The notes beneath the pieces are model-generated. The model did no database searches and was not told the origin of the DNA. It saw only the letters and a list, made by a program, of their open reading frames with translations. Shown in pieces: positions 26,627 through 36,598 of a stretch of 61,805 nt of DNA. Source of the stretch: Alphaproteobacteria bacterium MarineAlpha9_Bin6 (GTDB taxonomy: Bacteria > Pseudomonadota > Alphaproteobacteria > UBA7887); the NCBI GenBank assembly GCA_002937585.1, contig PTKE01000006.1:1-61805 (forward strand). Direction: 5' to 3'. Position numbers and translations under genes: made by a program. How positions within the stretch are numbered: position 1 is the first letter of the stretch; each line of letters opens with the position of its first letter.

Positions 26627-27751
26627 TCAGATCACAGATTGACTTGCGGTTTCGCGGATCGCCCTCCACACTCCTAAAGCCTGTGCGGTTTCGGCAACGT
26701 CGTGGACTCTGATTAGCTGCACACCCTGATCCACAGCGTGGAGTGCGGTTGCGACTGATCCAGCGAGGCGCGTTCGCGGTGACGCGCCAGGTGCCAAGCG
26801 ACCAAACTTACGCGATGCGCCTACCATTATCGGGCACCCCAGGCCGTGGTACAGACCCAACCAGTCAAGCACCTGGAAATTATTATTCGAAGTCTTGGCA
26901 AATCCCAGGCCAGGATCCACGACAATTCGATTACATGAAATACCGGAAGCACACGCGGCACTTATCCGTTGTGCTAAATAATCGTAAATATCGATTGCGA
27001 CTCGCCCATACATAGAACCATGCTCTGCAACATTTGAATTTTGTGAATGCACCAGAATAACCGTTGTGTCTGTCGCGGCAGCAACATTAGCGCTATTGAC
27101 ACAGTGAGTAAGCGCACTCACATCATTTATGATCGATGCCCCATTTGCAGCTGCTGCTAACATCGTTTCTGGATGGTATGTATCGATCGATGTCGGTATC
27201 CCCTCAGCCGCTAGCGCACGAATTACCGGAATCACCCGTTTTTGTTCCACCTCTGCAGAGACACACTCGGCCCCAGGTCGGGTTGACTCACCCCCCACAT
27301 CAATGAACCCTGCACCTGCCCTAAACAATCCCCTCCCGTGCGCGATGGCTTGGTCTGCAGTCGCATACTCACCGCCGTCAGAAAAACTATCGGGAGTGAC
27401 GTTGACTATACCTGTTATAACAGGTTTAAAAAAAGAGGCACCAGCAATGGCCGCACGCGCGCGCCCAAGACGCACGAGCAGTTGTTGGAGTTTTGAATCC
27501 GATTCAAGACCGGTCTCTCGCTGCCACCGAACAAATTCTTCGACCGTCACCTCGTCGGCTTGTACCACCTCCTTATAGCGCGTGATTACTTGGCATGAAG
27601 TGAAAGCTGCGAGGCCGGCTAATGGCAACCCTCGTCCAGCATTTATAGCTACTTTAGCGGCCTGGCCATGGACAATGCCAAGCGGCCGGACATATAAGTG
27701 GCCACCCGAATCGAGCGATAAAGGATCCTTATTGGGACGGGTAACACCCAT
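26627..27751 (-). CDS. folP: Dihydropteroate synthase with N-terminal extension
   Basis: The TIM-barrel enzyme of folate synthesis. GIVNVTPDSFSDGG begins only at residue 114, FRAGAGFIDVGGESTRPGA and a late GASRKFGRL motif follow, and the C-terminal RVHDV region is complete. It joins PABA to the pterin pyrophosphate. The protein has 374 residues, about 100 more than common FolP; the extra N-terminal part has no evident domain and includes a helical segment (EEFVRWQRETGLES...LLVRLGRARAAI). Extensions of this kind occur in Rhodospirillales relatives. It lies 23 bases after ftsH and precedes glmM. Confidence 0.93.
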   Translation of the reverse strand: MGVTRPNKDPLSLDSGGHLYVRPLGIVHGQAAKVAINAGRGLPLAGLAAFTSCQVITRYKEVVQADEVTVEEFVRWQRETGLESDSKLQQLLVRLGRARAAIAGASFFKPVITGIVNVTPDSFSDGGEYATADQAIAHGRGLFRAGAGFIDVGGESTRPGAECVSAEVEQKRVIPVIRALAAEGIPTSIDTYHPETMLAAAANGASIINDVSALTHCVNSANVAAATDTTVILVHSQNSNVAEHGSMYGRVAIDIYDYLAQRISAACASGISCNRIVVDPGLGFAKTSNNNFQVLDWLGLYHGLGCPIMVGASRKFGRLAPGASPRTRLAGSVATALHAVDQGVQLIRVHDVAETAQALGVWRAIRETASQSVI

Positions 27752-27774
27752 TGCAACCTACAGTAGCCATAGGC

Positions 27775-29709
27775 TTAGGCGCCGGGTTGCGGCTTCGGGG
27801 TTAAAGCACTGGAAGAATTTGGGACTGCACCACTGCTGGGCACTGACGCCCGCTTCCCCGAGGAACTCGATGGAGATTCGTCGTCAAGGTTACGTACTAC
27901 ACCTTCACCCCGCAGCAAACCTTCCACGTCAGCCGCCCCCAAGGTTTCATATTCAAGCAGAGCTCCAGCAATTGCGTGAAGTTGATCAATATGCCCCGTC
28001 AGAATTTCGCGGGCTTTGGCCTCAGCTTCCTCTATAAAATTGCGAATTTCCTGGTCAATCAATTCAGCTGTAGCGTCTGAAACATTTTTGTGCTGAGTGA
28101 CGGAGTGACCGAGAAAAACTTCTTCATCATTTGCATCGTACAGCAACGGCCCGAGTTTATCGCTCATACCCCACTCAGTAACCATCTTTCTAGCCAACCC
28201 AGTGGCCTGCTGAATATCGTTCGCCGCCCCAGTGGTGACCTGTTCAGCACCAAAAATTAATTCCTCCGCCACCCGGCCTCCGTACATGCCTGCCAGCCTC
28301 GATTCAAGTTCCTGCTTGGTGTGGCTGTACCGATCGCGCTCAGGCAAAGACATGGTAACCCCGAGTGCCCTACCGCGCGGAATAATCGTAACCTTATGCA
28401 AAGGATCGTGACCAGGCATGTGTGTACCTACCAAAGTGTGTCCAGCTTCGTGATAAGCAGTTACCTTCTTCTCGTCTTCCGACATGACCGCCGAGCGTCG
28501 CTCGGCACCCATCATAACCTTATCCTTGGCGGTCTCGAACTCAGCCATGGTAACCACACGGCGACCGATGCGTGCCGCCAGCAAAGCGGCTTCGTTTACT
28601 AAATTAGCGAGGTCTGCGCCAGAAAACCCTGGCGTGCCTCGTGCTATAATTTTCGAGTCAACGTCCGGCGCCAGTGGCACCTTTTTCATATGAACTTTCA
28701 AGATTTTATCACGGCCCAAGATGTCTGGGTTTGGAACCACTACTTGGCGGTCAAAACGGCCCGGTCTCAGTAATGCTGGGTCAAGTACGTCGGGACGATT
28801 GGTTGCCGCAATCAAAATGACACCTTCGCTAGATTCGAATCCATCCATTTCTACCAGCAACTGATTAAGAGTTTGCTCTCGCTCGTCGTTGCCGCCTCCA
28901 AGGCCGGCGCCCCTATGCCGACCTACAGCATCAATCTCATCAATAAAAATGATACATGGAGCATTCTTTTTGCCCTGTTCAAACATGTCGCGGACTCGGC
29001 TTGCCCCTACCCCGACGAACAACTCCACGAAATCCGAACCCGAAATAGTAAAGAACGGTACGTTAGCTTCACCCGCTATAGCACGGGCAAGCAAAGTTTT
29101 TCCGGTGCCCGGCGGACCAATCAAAAGCGCCCCTTTAGGTATGCGACCACCGAGCCGTTGGAATTTTTGAGGATCCTTGAGAAACTCAACAATTTCCTGA
29201 AGTTCCTCCTTAGCCTCATCAATTCCGGCAACATCATCAAAAGTTATCCGCCCTTGCTTTTCGGTAAGCATTTTTGCCCGTGATTTCCCAAATCCAAGCG
29301 CCTTTCCGCCGCCGCCCTGCATCTGACGCATGAAAAAAATCCAAACTCCGATAATCAACAACATAGGCAACCAATTGAGCAAAACCCCATACAGGGGCGA
29401 CACTCTCTCGTCGCCGGAAGGCTTTACGTCGATCAACACTGCATTCGATCGCAATCGACTCACCAGACCTGGATCGTCTGGCATGTAAGTTGAAAAACTC
29501 TGACCAGTACCAGCGAGATGACCAGTGATTTGGTTTCCCTCTATAGTAACATCGCGAACCTGACCACCCTCGACGCGGTCCAGAAACTCTGAAAATGCGA
29601 GTGGTGTCGCCGGATCGCGGGTCGACTGACCTTTAAACAGGTTGAACAAAGTCAAGAGCAGAAGGGCAATGATGATCCAAAGCGCTAGATTACGGCCAAT
29701 ATTATTCAC
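27775..29709 (-). CDS. ftsH: ATP-dependent zinc metalloprotease FtsH
   Basis: A 644-residue membrane AAA protease. The start is GTG 29709, preceded by GGAGG nine bases upstream; the usual family start ([16 protein letters not shown]) follows directly, so an upstream GTG at 29742 is rejected. Two membrane spans (about 7-25 and 108-127) flank a periplasmic segment. Walker A GPPGTGKT is at 198-205, the pore and SRH motifs follow, and the zinc site HEAGH is at 420-424. The C-terminal tail is Ser/Pro rich. It degrades misfolded membrane proteins and regulators, including RpoH in other bacteria. Confidence 0.97.
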   Translation of the reverse strand: MNNIGRNLALWIIIALLLLTLFNLFKGQSTRDPATPLAFSEFLDRVEGGQVRDVTIEGNQITGHLAGTGQSFSTYMPDDPGLVSRLRSNAVLIDVKPSGDERVSPLYGVLLNWLPMLLIIGVWIFFMRQMQGGGGKALGFGKSRAKMLTEKQGRITFDDVAGIDEAKEELQEIVEFLKDPQKFQRLGGRIPKGALLIGPPGTGKTLLARAIAGEANVPFFTISGSDFVELFVGVGASRVRDMFEQGKKNAPCIIFIDEIDAVGRHRGAGLGGGNDEREQTLNQLLVEMDGFESSEGVILIAATNRPDVLDPALLRPGRFDRQVVVPNPDILGRDKILKVHMKKVPLAPDVDSKIIARGTPGFSGADLANLVNEAALLAARIGRRVVTMAEFETAKDKVMMGAERRSAVMSEDEKKVTAYHEAGHTLVGTHMPGHDPLHKVTIIPRGRALGVTMSLPERDRYSHTKQELESRLAGMYGGRVAEELIFGAEQVTTGAANDIQQATGLARKMVTEWGMSDKLGPLLYDANDEEVFLGHSVTQHKNVSDATAELIDQEIRNFIEEAEAKAREILTGHIDQLHAIAGALLEYETLGAADVEGLLRGEGVVRNLDDESPSSSSGKRASVPSSGAVPNSSSALTPKPQPGA

Positions 29710-29774
29710 TACAGAAAACCTCCAATCACTTTGACAACCCACTGTTATATCATATCACTGGAACACACTCGCCG

Positions 29775-31163
29775 TCACTTAGTGTTACCCGTCACAGGAA
29801 CTAATGAATTAACCCCTTGAAAAGGGGGGGCAGCAAACGCTCGTCGGGGTCTGAAATTAGCAGTAAACGGCTGCTGCCCGCCCCCAAAACTGTCATCCCT
29901 TGAATAATCTAAGTGAGGTACGGCGACTAAACCGTCAAGATCCCACAATGCGGGTAAGCAGTACCGAACAAACAACGGTAGGGTTCGTTCGTTAACGCCA
30001 GACCGTTTTCGTTTAACAGCACACCAGCCATTTACACCTAGTCGGTGAACTTTGAATTGACGCCTGCCCCCAACACAGCATCGGCCTAACGCAACATGGA
30101 ATCTATGGTCCCAAAGCGACCATTGACCAGGCAGCAGGCTCAGCACATGATCTGCAGCCGCTGGCTCCCGACAGATAAGAATTCCATTCCGACTCGGGGT
30201 TATGCAACAACCGCCTAAAGTCCGCCCTCCCGCTATCTGATTTTTACGAAGCGCCTCGTAAAGTAATAATAAACTCTCCCGGCGCGCACCGTATTTGTTG
30301 CCACCAATAGCAAGTAATATTTGAGTTAGAGCGCGCAAACCAACCTTGGTCGGCGCTTCCGCAAGTAGCATCTGATCAAGCCAGCAGAATCCAGCCGGAT
30401 CTATCTGTGTAACACGAACAAGCAAAAGCGCTGTCACCTCGTCGGCCCCTCCACGAACGCTAGCATAATCAGACGCGACCGTGGCTATGTGCGCAGCCCC
30501 CTTATTTTCTTCCGATAGCTTGGCGAGTTTTCGCCGAACATGAGTCCGGCCGTAGGTCGGATCGTCGTTTGAAGGGTCCTCAACCCAACGCTGATGCATA
30601 CACAGCAGGGTAGCCCGCAGCCTCGTACCAGGAACAGAAAGAAGAGGCCGCAGCAAGCGCACATTGTTATGTTCCCATACTATCGGCATGGCCGCCAAGC
30701 CATCCGCCCCACTGCCGCGTGCTTTACGTAGCAAATGGGTTTCCGCCTGATCGTCACGATGATGGGCTAACGCCAGATGTAAAACACCGGCACGTCGACA
30801 CCACCCAGTTAGCAACTCATACCGGGCCTCCCGGGCCGCGGCCTGACTCGTTCGCCCAAGCTTCTCGTCGCTCCATACTAAAACGTGATACTCGATAGAA
30901 TAATTTGCCAACCACCCCACAAGCTGTTGTATTTCCCGTTTGGCTTCCGGCCGCAGTTGATGGTCAACAATCAACGCAACAGCGCGCCCTCGGCGGCGGC
31001 GCAGCCAGCTGTCCAGCAGTAAAACGAGGCAAAGACTATCAGCGCCGCCGGAAACACCAACCGCTACTAAAGGCTCCGCTTCGAGCAGACCGAATAGTCT
31101 AATCAGTTGGTCAAATTCACGCGCGTTAATCGGGCTAGAAGATAAGGGTTTCTTTTGGGGCAC
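29775..31163 (-). CDS. tilS: tRNA(Ile)-lysidine synthetase
   Basis: A 462-residue PP-loop ATPase. The PP-loop GVSGGADSLCLV is at 36-47, with the conserved ALAHHRDDQAET block and the RPLL region following. It changes C34 of tRNA-Ile(CAU) to lysidine so that AUA is read as isoleucine, which is essential in most bacteria. The start is GTG 31163, directly after the cpoB TGA stop (no gap), so translation is probably coupled. It precedes ftsH by 65 bases. The C-terminal substrate-binding part is less conserved, as in other TilS proteins. Confidence 0.93.
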   Translation of the reverse strand: MPQKKPLSSSPINAREFDQLIRLFGLLEAEPLVAVGVSGGADSLCLVLLLDSWLRRRRGRAVALIVDHQLRPEAKREIQQLVGWLANYSIEYHVLVWSDEKLGRTSQAAAREARYELLTGWCRRAGVLHLALAHHRDDQAETHLLRKARGSGADGLAAMPIVWEHNNVRLLRPLLSVPGTRLRATLLCMHQRWVEDPSNDDPTYGRTHVRRKLAKLSEENKGAAHIATVASDYASVRGGADEVTALLLVRVTQIDPAGFCWLDQMLLAEAPTKVGLRALTQILLAIGGNKYGARRESLLLLYEALRKNQIAGGRTLGGCCITPSRNGILICREPAAADHVLSLLPGQWSLWDHRFHVALGRCCVGGRRQFKVHRLGVNGWCAVKRKRSGVNERTLPLFVRYCLPALWDLDGLVAVPHLDYSRDDSFGGGQQPFTANFRPRRAFAAPPFQGVNSLVPVTGNTK

Positions 31164-32195
31164 TCACTGACAACCCGCCTTTGCACGTTCTTGCTCGAGT
31201 CGCGTGATTATTACCGCTGGCGCATTGGGGTGATCGTCATTTAATTCTTTGAAGATGACGCAGGCGTTTGCATCATCCATCGCACCACGAAACGACATAC
31301 CAAGCTTTAAAAGAATGTCCGGAGCTTTCGGCCCTGTTGGAAATTTCTTATAGCCCTGAGCAAAGGCTCTCTTTGCATTTTCATAATCGTCACGCACATA
31401 AAACGTCTCTCCTAGCCAGTAAAAGGCATTTCCAGAGAGTTCGTGATCCGGATAGTTTTCAATGAATACCCTGAGCGCTAATTCCGCCTGTCCATAATCG
31501 GCTCTGCGCAACAATTGATATGCAGCGTCATACGATTCCTCAGGGGTCAAAGAACTGTTGGGGTTTTGATCCACAGACAACATGACTGCAGCCACAACAT
31601 TCTCCCTTCCACCTTTTTCAGCCTTTCCCTCCGATGAGATTTCGCCTAGGACGCCCATTGTCTCATAATGTTCTACATTAGGATCTTGGTCGACCGCCAC
31701 TGGGCGGCTATTCCCGTCCCCGACATCAGAACGAACAACAGGGGCAGTCTCAACGATAGGGCCATTGGCCGACAAGGTTGGTGCTGACCGACCCACCCGA
31801 AGAGCTGACAAATGCCCCTCGATACCGTCAAAACGAGCCATGACCTCCTCAGATAGACTGTTCATACGATCTAGTACCAGGCCAAGGTTATGTTGGGTCC
31901 GTTCAAATTGTCCCGTTAGCGCGAACAATTGCTCCTCAATCTCATTTAAGCGCAATTCCTGGTGAGCCAACACACTATAAATAGACTCCACGTTTCCCGT
32001 AGAACGGGCAGCAATGTTGGCTTCTCCCTCGACTCCCAATCGGCGCTGAACACCAGACATATCCCGATCCAGCCGATCAAGGCGATGCATTACAGCCTCG
32101 AATTCAACGACGTTCTGCTGCGCCAAAGGGAAAGAGGCTGGCGCTACATTTAACAGAATCACGAGAGGCACTATCCGCGCTAAACGCCTAACCAC
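31164..32195 (-). CDS. cpoB: Cell division coordinator CpoB / YbgF (Tol-Pal system)
   Basis: A periplasmic protein of 343 residues. The start is GTG 32195, with AGGGG seven bases upstream, giving a signal peptide (VVRRLARIVPLVILLNVAPASFPLAQQ). A longer ATG-led reading to 32357 begins with atypical sequence and is rejected. A coiled-coil region (about residues 30-125) precedes an Asp/Glu-rich linker and three C-terminal TPR repeats (SYDAAYQLLRRADYGQAELALR, then AFYWLGETFYVRDDYENAKRAF and a KLGMSFRG repeat). YbgF/CpoB links the Tol-Pal machine with peptidoglycan synthesis. It ends flush with tilS. The 271-base gap to pal shows no gene. Confidence 0.9.
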   Translation of the reverse strand: MVRRLARIVPLVILLNVAPASFPLAQQNVVEFEAVMHRLDRLDRDMSGVQRRLGVEGEANIAARSTGNVESIYSVLAHQELRLNEIEEQLFALTGQFERTQHNLGLVLDRMNSLSEEVMARFDGIEGHLSALRVGRSAPTLSANGPIVETAPVVRSDVGDGNSRPVAVDQDPNVEHYETMGVLGEISSEGKAEKGGRENVVAAVMLSVDQNPNSSLTPEESYDAAYQLLRRADYGQAELALRVFIENYPDHELSGNAFYWLGETFYVRDDYENAKRAFAQGYKKFPTGPKAPDILLKLGMSFRGAMDDANACVIFKELNDDHPNAPAVIITRLEQERAKAGCQ

Positions 32196-32466
32196 ATATG
32201 TGCCCCTAGGATCTGGCAGCAATTTGCTTTCCAAAATATTTGTCAAATTTCCGGTGATCGTGATCAAACATTCAAAATATCGAGTACATATTTTGCTGAT
32301 GGAGTTCACGAACAGATACGGTAAAATTATGGCAGAAATGTGAGACCGTCTCGACACGAATTTAGCAACTGTACCCCACGCCTCGCAGACCGAGCCACCG
32401 CAAAAGATGGCAAACGCTTCAAGCCCCGCAATGTGCCGTGATTAAATCCGACCAAGCAATCGTCAG

Positions 32467-33030
32467 CTAGTTTACTTCCGATAGACCAACGCGATTTTGC
32501 GCCCACGCAGCCTCATTATGACCAAGCACAATGGGTCTCTCTTTACCATACGAGACGGTGGATATACGGGTAGGGTGAATACCAAGAGAAATCAGGTAAT
32601 TCCGTGCCGCATTAGCACGCCGTTCCCCAAGAGCTAGATTATATTCCCTGGTCCCACGCTCATCACAGTGACCAGCAATGGTAATCACAAGCGCTGGATT
32701 TTGTTTTAAAAACTGGGCCTGTCGGCGAAGCGTCTCCTCACCGTCGGAGCGCACGGAAAATTTATTGAAATCAAAAAACACCCGATCACCGACTTCTTGG
32801 ACCAGCTTGTCCTGCGACGACATGGTCGGCTCAACCGCTGCCACTTCGACCCCACCTGCCCCAACTTCACCACCACCGGCGCCGGCGCCGCCAGCCCCTT
32901 CATGCTCTACGGACCAGACCTCTTTGCCGCCGGCACCTTCACCGGCACCCTCAGCTGATCCATCTGGAGCTGTTTCACAAGCAGCAACAAACAGCAGTAC
33001 GCCACTTAGGGTGAGCAATTTAGACCACAT
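32467..33030 (-). CDS. pal: Peptidoglycan-associated lipoprotein
   Basis: An outer-membrane lipoprotein of 187 residues. The lipobox ends at Cys18 (VAAC). A Gly/Ala/Glu-rich linker spans about 23-67 (with AEGAGEGAGG and GAGGAGAGGG). The OmpA domain has a VFFDFNKFSV strand, GHCDERGT (120-127) and NLALGERRA (131-139), all standard for peptidoglycan binding. Pal holds the outer membrane to the cell wall and is the target of TolB. It ends the tol block; the next gene (cpoB) is 271 bases away. The low-complexity linker is longer than usual. Confidence 0.97.
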   Translation of the reverse strand: MWSKLLTLSGVLLFVAACETAPDGSAEGAGEGAGGKEVWSVEHEGAGGAGAGGGEVGAGGVEVAAVEPTMSSQDKLVQEVGDRVFFDFNKFSVRSDGEETLRRQAQFLKQNPALVITIAGHCDERGTREYNLALGERRANAARNYLISLGIHPTRISTVSYGKERPIVLGHNEAAWAQNRVGLSEVN

Positions 33031-33164
33031 CTAGTCCGACCTCCTCACTATCGCCGCCTCAACAGGATTGTAATTAAATCGTCCGTTAAGGACCAAATCA
33101 TCATTGTAATACAATCGTTTCACAATGAGCCAAACAAACTCTGCCTGATGTTAGTTTGAAAATC

Positions 33165-34544
33165 TTAAGGAATCAAGGGCGACCATGCCGGATCGGAAGC
33201 ATCCATTGGAGTAATTACTTCGCGTTCATTGGTACCCGTTATATCGACACTATAAAGCCTCACATCACCGGCCATGTCATCACTGGGCTGATCCTCGCGG
33301 AAAAACATTAGTACCCGCCCATTTGGCGCCCAAGTTGGGCCTTCCGTTAGGTACCCCTTTGCTATTCGCCGCTCATCACTACCATCGGGGCGCATAACGC
33401 CAATAGAAAAGACGCCTTTATTTATGTTGGTAAATGCTATCCAATCTCCACGCGGTGACCACACCGGCGTCGCATATTTGCCATCACCCCAGCTGATGCG
33501 CTGCTCTTCTCCGCTTGGGTCTGCGTCCATTACGTAAATTTGTTGCTTGTCTGACCGGTCAGATTCGAAGGTGATGTGCTTCCCATCAGGCGAATAGGAT
33601 GGGGCAGTTTCAATTGCTGGATGGTTGGTTAGCTTTTCCACAACGCGCGTGCGGAGGTCCATCACATATATGTCTGAGTTTCCATTGGGCGCCATCGACA
33701 TAATCACCTTATTACCATCCGGTGAAAAGCGAGGTGCAATAGTCATAGTGGGGAAATCACCCAGCACCTCTTGTTTGCCTGTATCGATATTGTAAATATA
33801 GACACGCGGCTTATCGTTGAAATATGACAAATATGTGATCTCTTGTAGAGTTGGTGAAAACCGTGGCGTAAGTGCCATGTGTTTGCCGTCAGTAAGAAAT
33901 CGGTGGTTTGCACCGTCTTGATCCATTAGAGCTAGTCTTTTGACGCGCTTATCTCGTGGCCCCGATTCAGCGACATAAACGATGCGCGTGTCGAAATAAC
34001 CCCCTTCGCCGGTGACACGCTTATAGATTGCGTCAGAAATTAGGTGGGCAATGCGCCGCCAATTTTCTCGCGGAGTTGATAGTGATAACCCCACCAAATG
34101 TTCCCCGGCCAATACATCCCAAAGACGAAACTCAACCCTGACCTGGCCATCAGACTGTAATTGCACTCGACCTACCACTAAAAATTGTGCATTAATTTGG
34201 CGCCAATCAACAAACCTTGGCATAAGTTGCAAGTCTTCCGGGGCTTGCTGAAACGCTCTACGGTCTATTGGTCGGAATTGGCCTGACCGCTCCAAATCAG
34301 CAGTCACAACATCTGCGATAGATATACCCACCTCATCCTCATCAACCCCACCACCATATAACTCTGTGATCGCGATGGGGTAGGGCTCAACGACGCCACG
34401 TGTAATGTCAATTTCGGTTACTGCGTGTGCCAGAAGTGGGTATACGACCACACAAAGCACCGCCATATACATCGCACTCGTAATCAATTGGCGGTCGAAT
34501 CTCCAACATTCCTCGAAAAAGCGCCTGCGGTAAGTTATACGCAT
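33165..34544 (-). CDS. tolB: Tol-Pal system periplasmic protein TolB
   Basis: A 459-residue protein. The N-terminal signal region (hydrophobic around 22-40, ending LLAHA) precedes a D1 domain and a six-bladed beta-propeller with repeated SPDGKHI, RFSPDG and W.ARGD-like blades (for example FSPDGNKVIMS, YSPDGKHITFE, WAPNGRVLMFF). It binds Pal and the N-terminal domain of TolA. The exact signal-peptide start is uncertain because an in-frame ATG at 34472 is also plausible. Its start overlaps the tolA stop (TGATG), which couples translation of the two. Confidence 0.95.
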   Translation of the reverse strand: MRITYRRRFFEECWRFDRQLITSAMYMAVLCVVVYPLLAHAVTEIDITRGVVEPYPIAITELYGGGVDEDEVGISIADVVTADLERSGQFRPIDRRAFQQAPEDLQLMPRFVDWRQINAQFLVVGRVQLQSDGQVRVEFRLWDVLAGEHLVGLSLSTPRENWRRIAHLISDAIYKRVTGEGGYFDTRIVYVAESGPRDKRVKRLALMDQDGANHRFLTDGKHMALTPRFSPTLQEITYLSYFNDKPRVYIYNIDTGKQEVLGDFPTMTIAPRFSPDGNKVIMSMAPNGNSDIYVMDLRTRVVEKLTNHPAIETAPSYSPDGKHITFESDRSDKQQIYVMDADPSGEEQRISWGDGKYATPVWSPRGDWIAFTNINKGVFSIGVMRPDGSDERRIAKGYLTEGPTWAPNGRVLMFFREDQPSDDMAGDVRLYSVDITGTNEREVITPMDASDPAWSPLIP

Positions 34545-35413
34545 CAGCCAAACATTTCCCTTGGATCGAAGTTAATTTTCATATCCCGCCAAAGATGATA
34601 TTTCTCGGGCGAAAGATTTTTGATCTGGTCAGTCTTTAAAACAGCCCGAACCGTGCTTTCTGCCATTGCTCGGTAAAACGGATCAGTCTTCATTTGAACC
34701 TGGTCCACTACCGAAACATCTAACACTGTGCCATCAGGCCCTAATTGGATACGCAGCGTCACCTGCATATTCTGCACATTTCGCCCACCTGCCGGCAAGT
34801 GCCAGTTCTTCTGAATTTGGTAACGGATATTGTCGAGCTCCGTCATACTGAGCGGCGCATCAGGCGTAAATTTACTATCTGCTCTGGCCAGAATTTCCTC
34901 AAACGGGTCTTTGGTGGGCAAAGCAGGTTTGCTTTCTTCAGGTTCATGCTCGGACCTTGCCACTCGGGACACCTCGAGTTCCTCGACGCTCTTGAGAACC
35001 GATGCAAACGGGTCAGGCTTAGACGGCGGATTAGGCTTCTTTATCGGAACCTCTACATCGTCCACCAAACCTACACCCTCAACCTGTTTTTGCAGCTCCT
35101 CTTCCAGCGGGAGCGGGGCGGGCTTTGGCGGAGGCGGCGTCGAGACTGTACGAATCGAATTTCTCGATGACGGAGGTGGAGGCGCTGGTGGCGGGTCTAT
35201 TCCTGGAGCCCTATCTTCCTCTCTCAACTCTTTTTTGGCTTCCAGTTCGGAAGAATGTTCCGGTAGATTTCGCCTTTCATCGACCGTAAAAAGTTCCACT
35301 ACTACAACATGTTCTCCGGACAACTCATCATATTTCAAGTGCGGTAAACCTAAATAAAGTAGTGCGAGAGCAACTCCATGAAAAAGCGCGGACATTATAA
35401 CCGGACCACCCAC
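34544..35413 (-). CDS. tolA: TolA / TonB C-terminal domain protein of the Tol system
   Basis: A 289-residue inner-membrane protein. One N-terminal span (about 8-22), a Pro/Glu/Lys-rich periplasmic arm (residues 60-190, including PPPAPPPPSSRNS) and a C-terminal TonB/TolA domain (about 195-289) with NIRYQIQKNWHLPAGG and VTLRIQLGPDGTVLDVSVVDQ. It bridges the TolQR motor and outer-membrane Pal. It lies three bases after tolR, so it is part of a single unit. Its proline-rich arm differs from the Ala/Lys helical arm of enteric TolA but fits alphaproteobacterial forms. Confidence 0.92.
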   Translation of the reverse strand: MGGPVIMSALFHGVALALLYLGLPHLKYDELSGEHVVVVELFTVDERRNLPEHSSELEAKKELREEDRAPGIDPPPAPPPPSSRNSIRTVSTPPPPKPAPLPLEEELQKQVEGVGLVDDVEVPIKKPNPPSKPDPFASVLKSVEELEVSRVARSEHEPEESKPALPTKDPFEEILARADSKFTPDAPLSMTELDNIRYQIQKNWHLPAGGRNVQNMQVTLRIQLGPDGTVLDVSVVDQVQMKTDPFYRAMAESTVRAVLKTDQIKNLSPEKYHLWRDMKINFDPREMFG

Positions 35414-35416
35414 CTG

Positions 35417-35869
35417 TCACTCCTCCGACTCTATCGTGAACGGCATTTTGGTAATCAATGCAACTTTGCTAAATCCAGCACTGTTGATCGCACTCATGAT
35501 TTCCATGACCAACCCGTAATTGATTTCCTTATCACCACGCAGAAAAATTCTGGTGTCAGGATTTTCACCTGTGATGGCTCGCAATTTCGGAACCAAATCT
35601 GGAAGTACAATTGGGCTCTCCTGCAAGTAGATTTGGCCGGCACTATTTATCGATACAGTCAACGGTTCATCGGTACCCTGTATTACATTGGCTTCCGCAC
35701 TTGGAAGGTCTACTTTGACTCCGACCGTAAGCAACGGGGCCGTAATCATGAACACAACGAGCAATACCAACATTACGTCCACAAACGGCGTTACATTGAT
35801 CTCAGCCATTGGCCGGTAACGATGCTTCAACTGAGTTACAGTGCGACCCCTCACTGGATCTGCCATCAC
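35417..35869 (-). CDS. tolR: Tol-Pal system protein TolR
   Basis: A 150-residue ExbD/TolR protein. The cytoplasmic start leads to MAEINVTPFVDVMLVLLVVFM, with the proton-carrying Asp31 at the membrane edge. The periplasmic domain (about 55-145) has SINSAGQIYLQESPI and the FLRGDKEINYG block. With TolQ it uses the proton gradient to drive TolA. It overlaps tolQ by four bases (ATGA) and precedes tolA by three. Confidence 0.97.
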   Translation of the reverse strand: MMADPVRGRTVTQLKHRYRPMAEINVTPFVDVMLVLLVVFMITAPLLTVGVKVDLPSAEANVIQGTDEPLTVSINSAGQIYLQESPIVLPDLVPKLRAITGENPDTRIFLRGDKEINYGLVMEIMSAINSAGFSKVALITKMPFTIESEE

Positions 35870-36597
35870 ATGGAACCCTCACCCAATTGCCGAGAAAGCA
35901 ACGTCGTGAATTCTCCAGCGAAGCTCTCCAAACGACCCGCGTATCGCCCTAGATCATTCGACAACTTATTGTAGGCAACCACTGCCGGAATAGCCGCCAC
36001 CAAACCGAGCGCAGTCGCAAGTAATGCTTCCGCGATCCCCGGGGCAACCACGGCAAGCGACGTGTTTTTTGTCACAGCGATTGCTTGAAAACTGTTCATG
36101 ATTCCCCAAACCGTGCCAAACAAACCGACGAACGGTGCAGTCGAACCGACAGTGGCCAGAAAGCCAATATGGCGTTCCAGTGACTCCATTTCCCGCGCCA
36201 GGGTAACGTTTATGACCCGGTCAATTCGCCCTTGTAGATTAGAGTGGGCAGTCCCGTCGTGGCTGGTGAATCCGCGTTTGGCTGCATGCGTCCACTCACG
36301 CATCGCGACCACAAACAGAGCTGCTAGCGGATGCTCCGGCGTGCTCCCTACGCGCTCATAAAGTTCCTCTAGCGAGCCACCGGACCAAAACGCTTCCTCA
36401 AACTGTTCGGCCTGTTGGCGCAAACGACGGAAATATCGAATTTTGTTAATAATTATTGCCCAGCACCAAATTGACGACAGCGCCAAAACAATCATTACTA
36501 CCTGTACCACCAGGTCAGCTTGCATAACCAATCCCCAGATTGACAAGTCACCCGAGGACCCCGCTTCTCCCAATGCTACAGACTCAATGGCTGCCAT
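35866..36597 (-). CDS. tolQ: Tol-Pal system protein TolQ
   Basis: A 243-residue MotA/TolQ/ExbB channel. The start is ATG 36597, one base after the ybgC stop; an apparent longer reading to 36741 overlaps ybgC and lacks family sequence. Three membrane spans are seen, and the TM2-TM3 region has GSTAPFVGLFGTVWGIMNSF and the ALLATALGLVAAIPAVVAYN pore helix. With TolR it forms the proton-driven stator at the division site. It follows ybgC in the same unit and overlaps tolR by four bases. Confidence 0.96.
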   Translation of the reverse strand: MAAIESVALGEAGSSGDLSIWGLVMQADLVVQVVMIVLALSSIWCWAIIINKIRYFRRLRQQAEQFEEAFWSGGSLEELYERVGSTPEHPLAALFVVAMREWTHAAKRGFTSHDGTAHSNLQGRIDRVINVTLAREMESLERHIGFLATVGSTAPFVGLFGTVWGIMNSFQAIAVTKNTSLAVVAPGIAEALLATALGLVAAIPAVVAYNKLSNDLGRYAGRLESFAGEFTTLLSRQLGEGSM

Positions 36598-36598
36598 C

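Noticed and set aside
35378-35974. 198-codon plus-strand frame
   Set aside because: It lies wholly opposite tolR and the end of tolQ, which have clear family motifs; it has no recognisable protein pattern.
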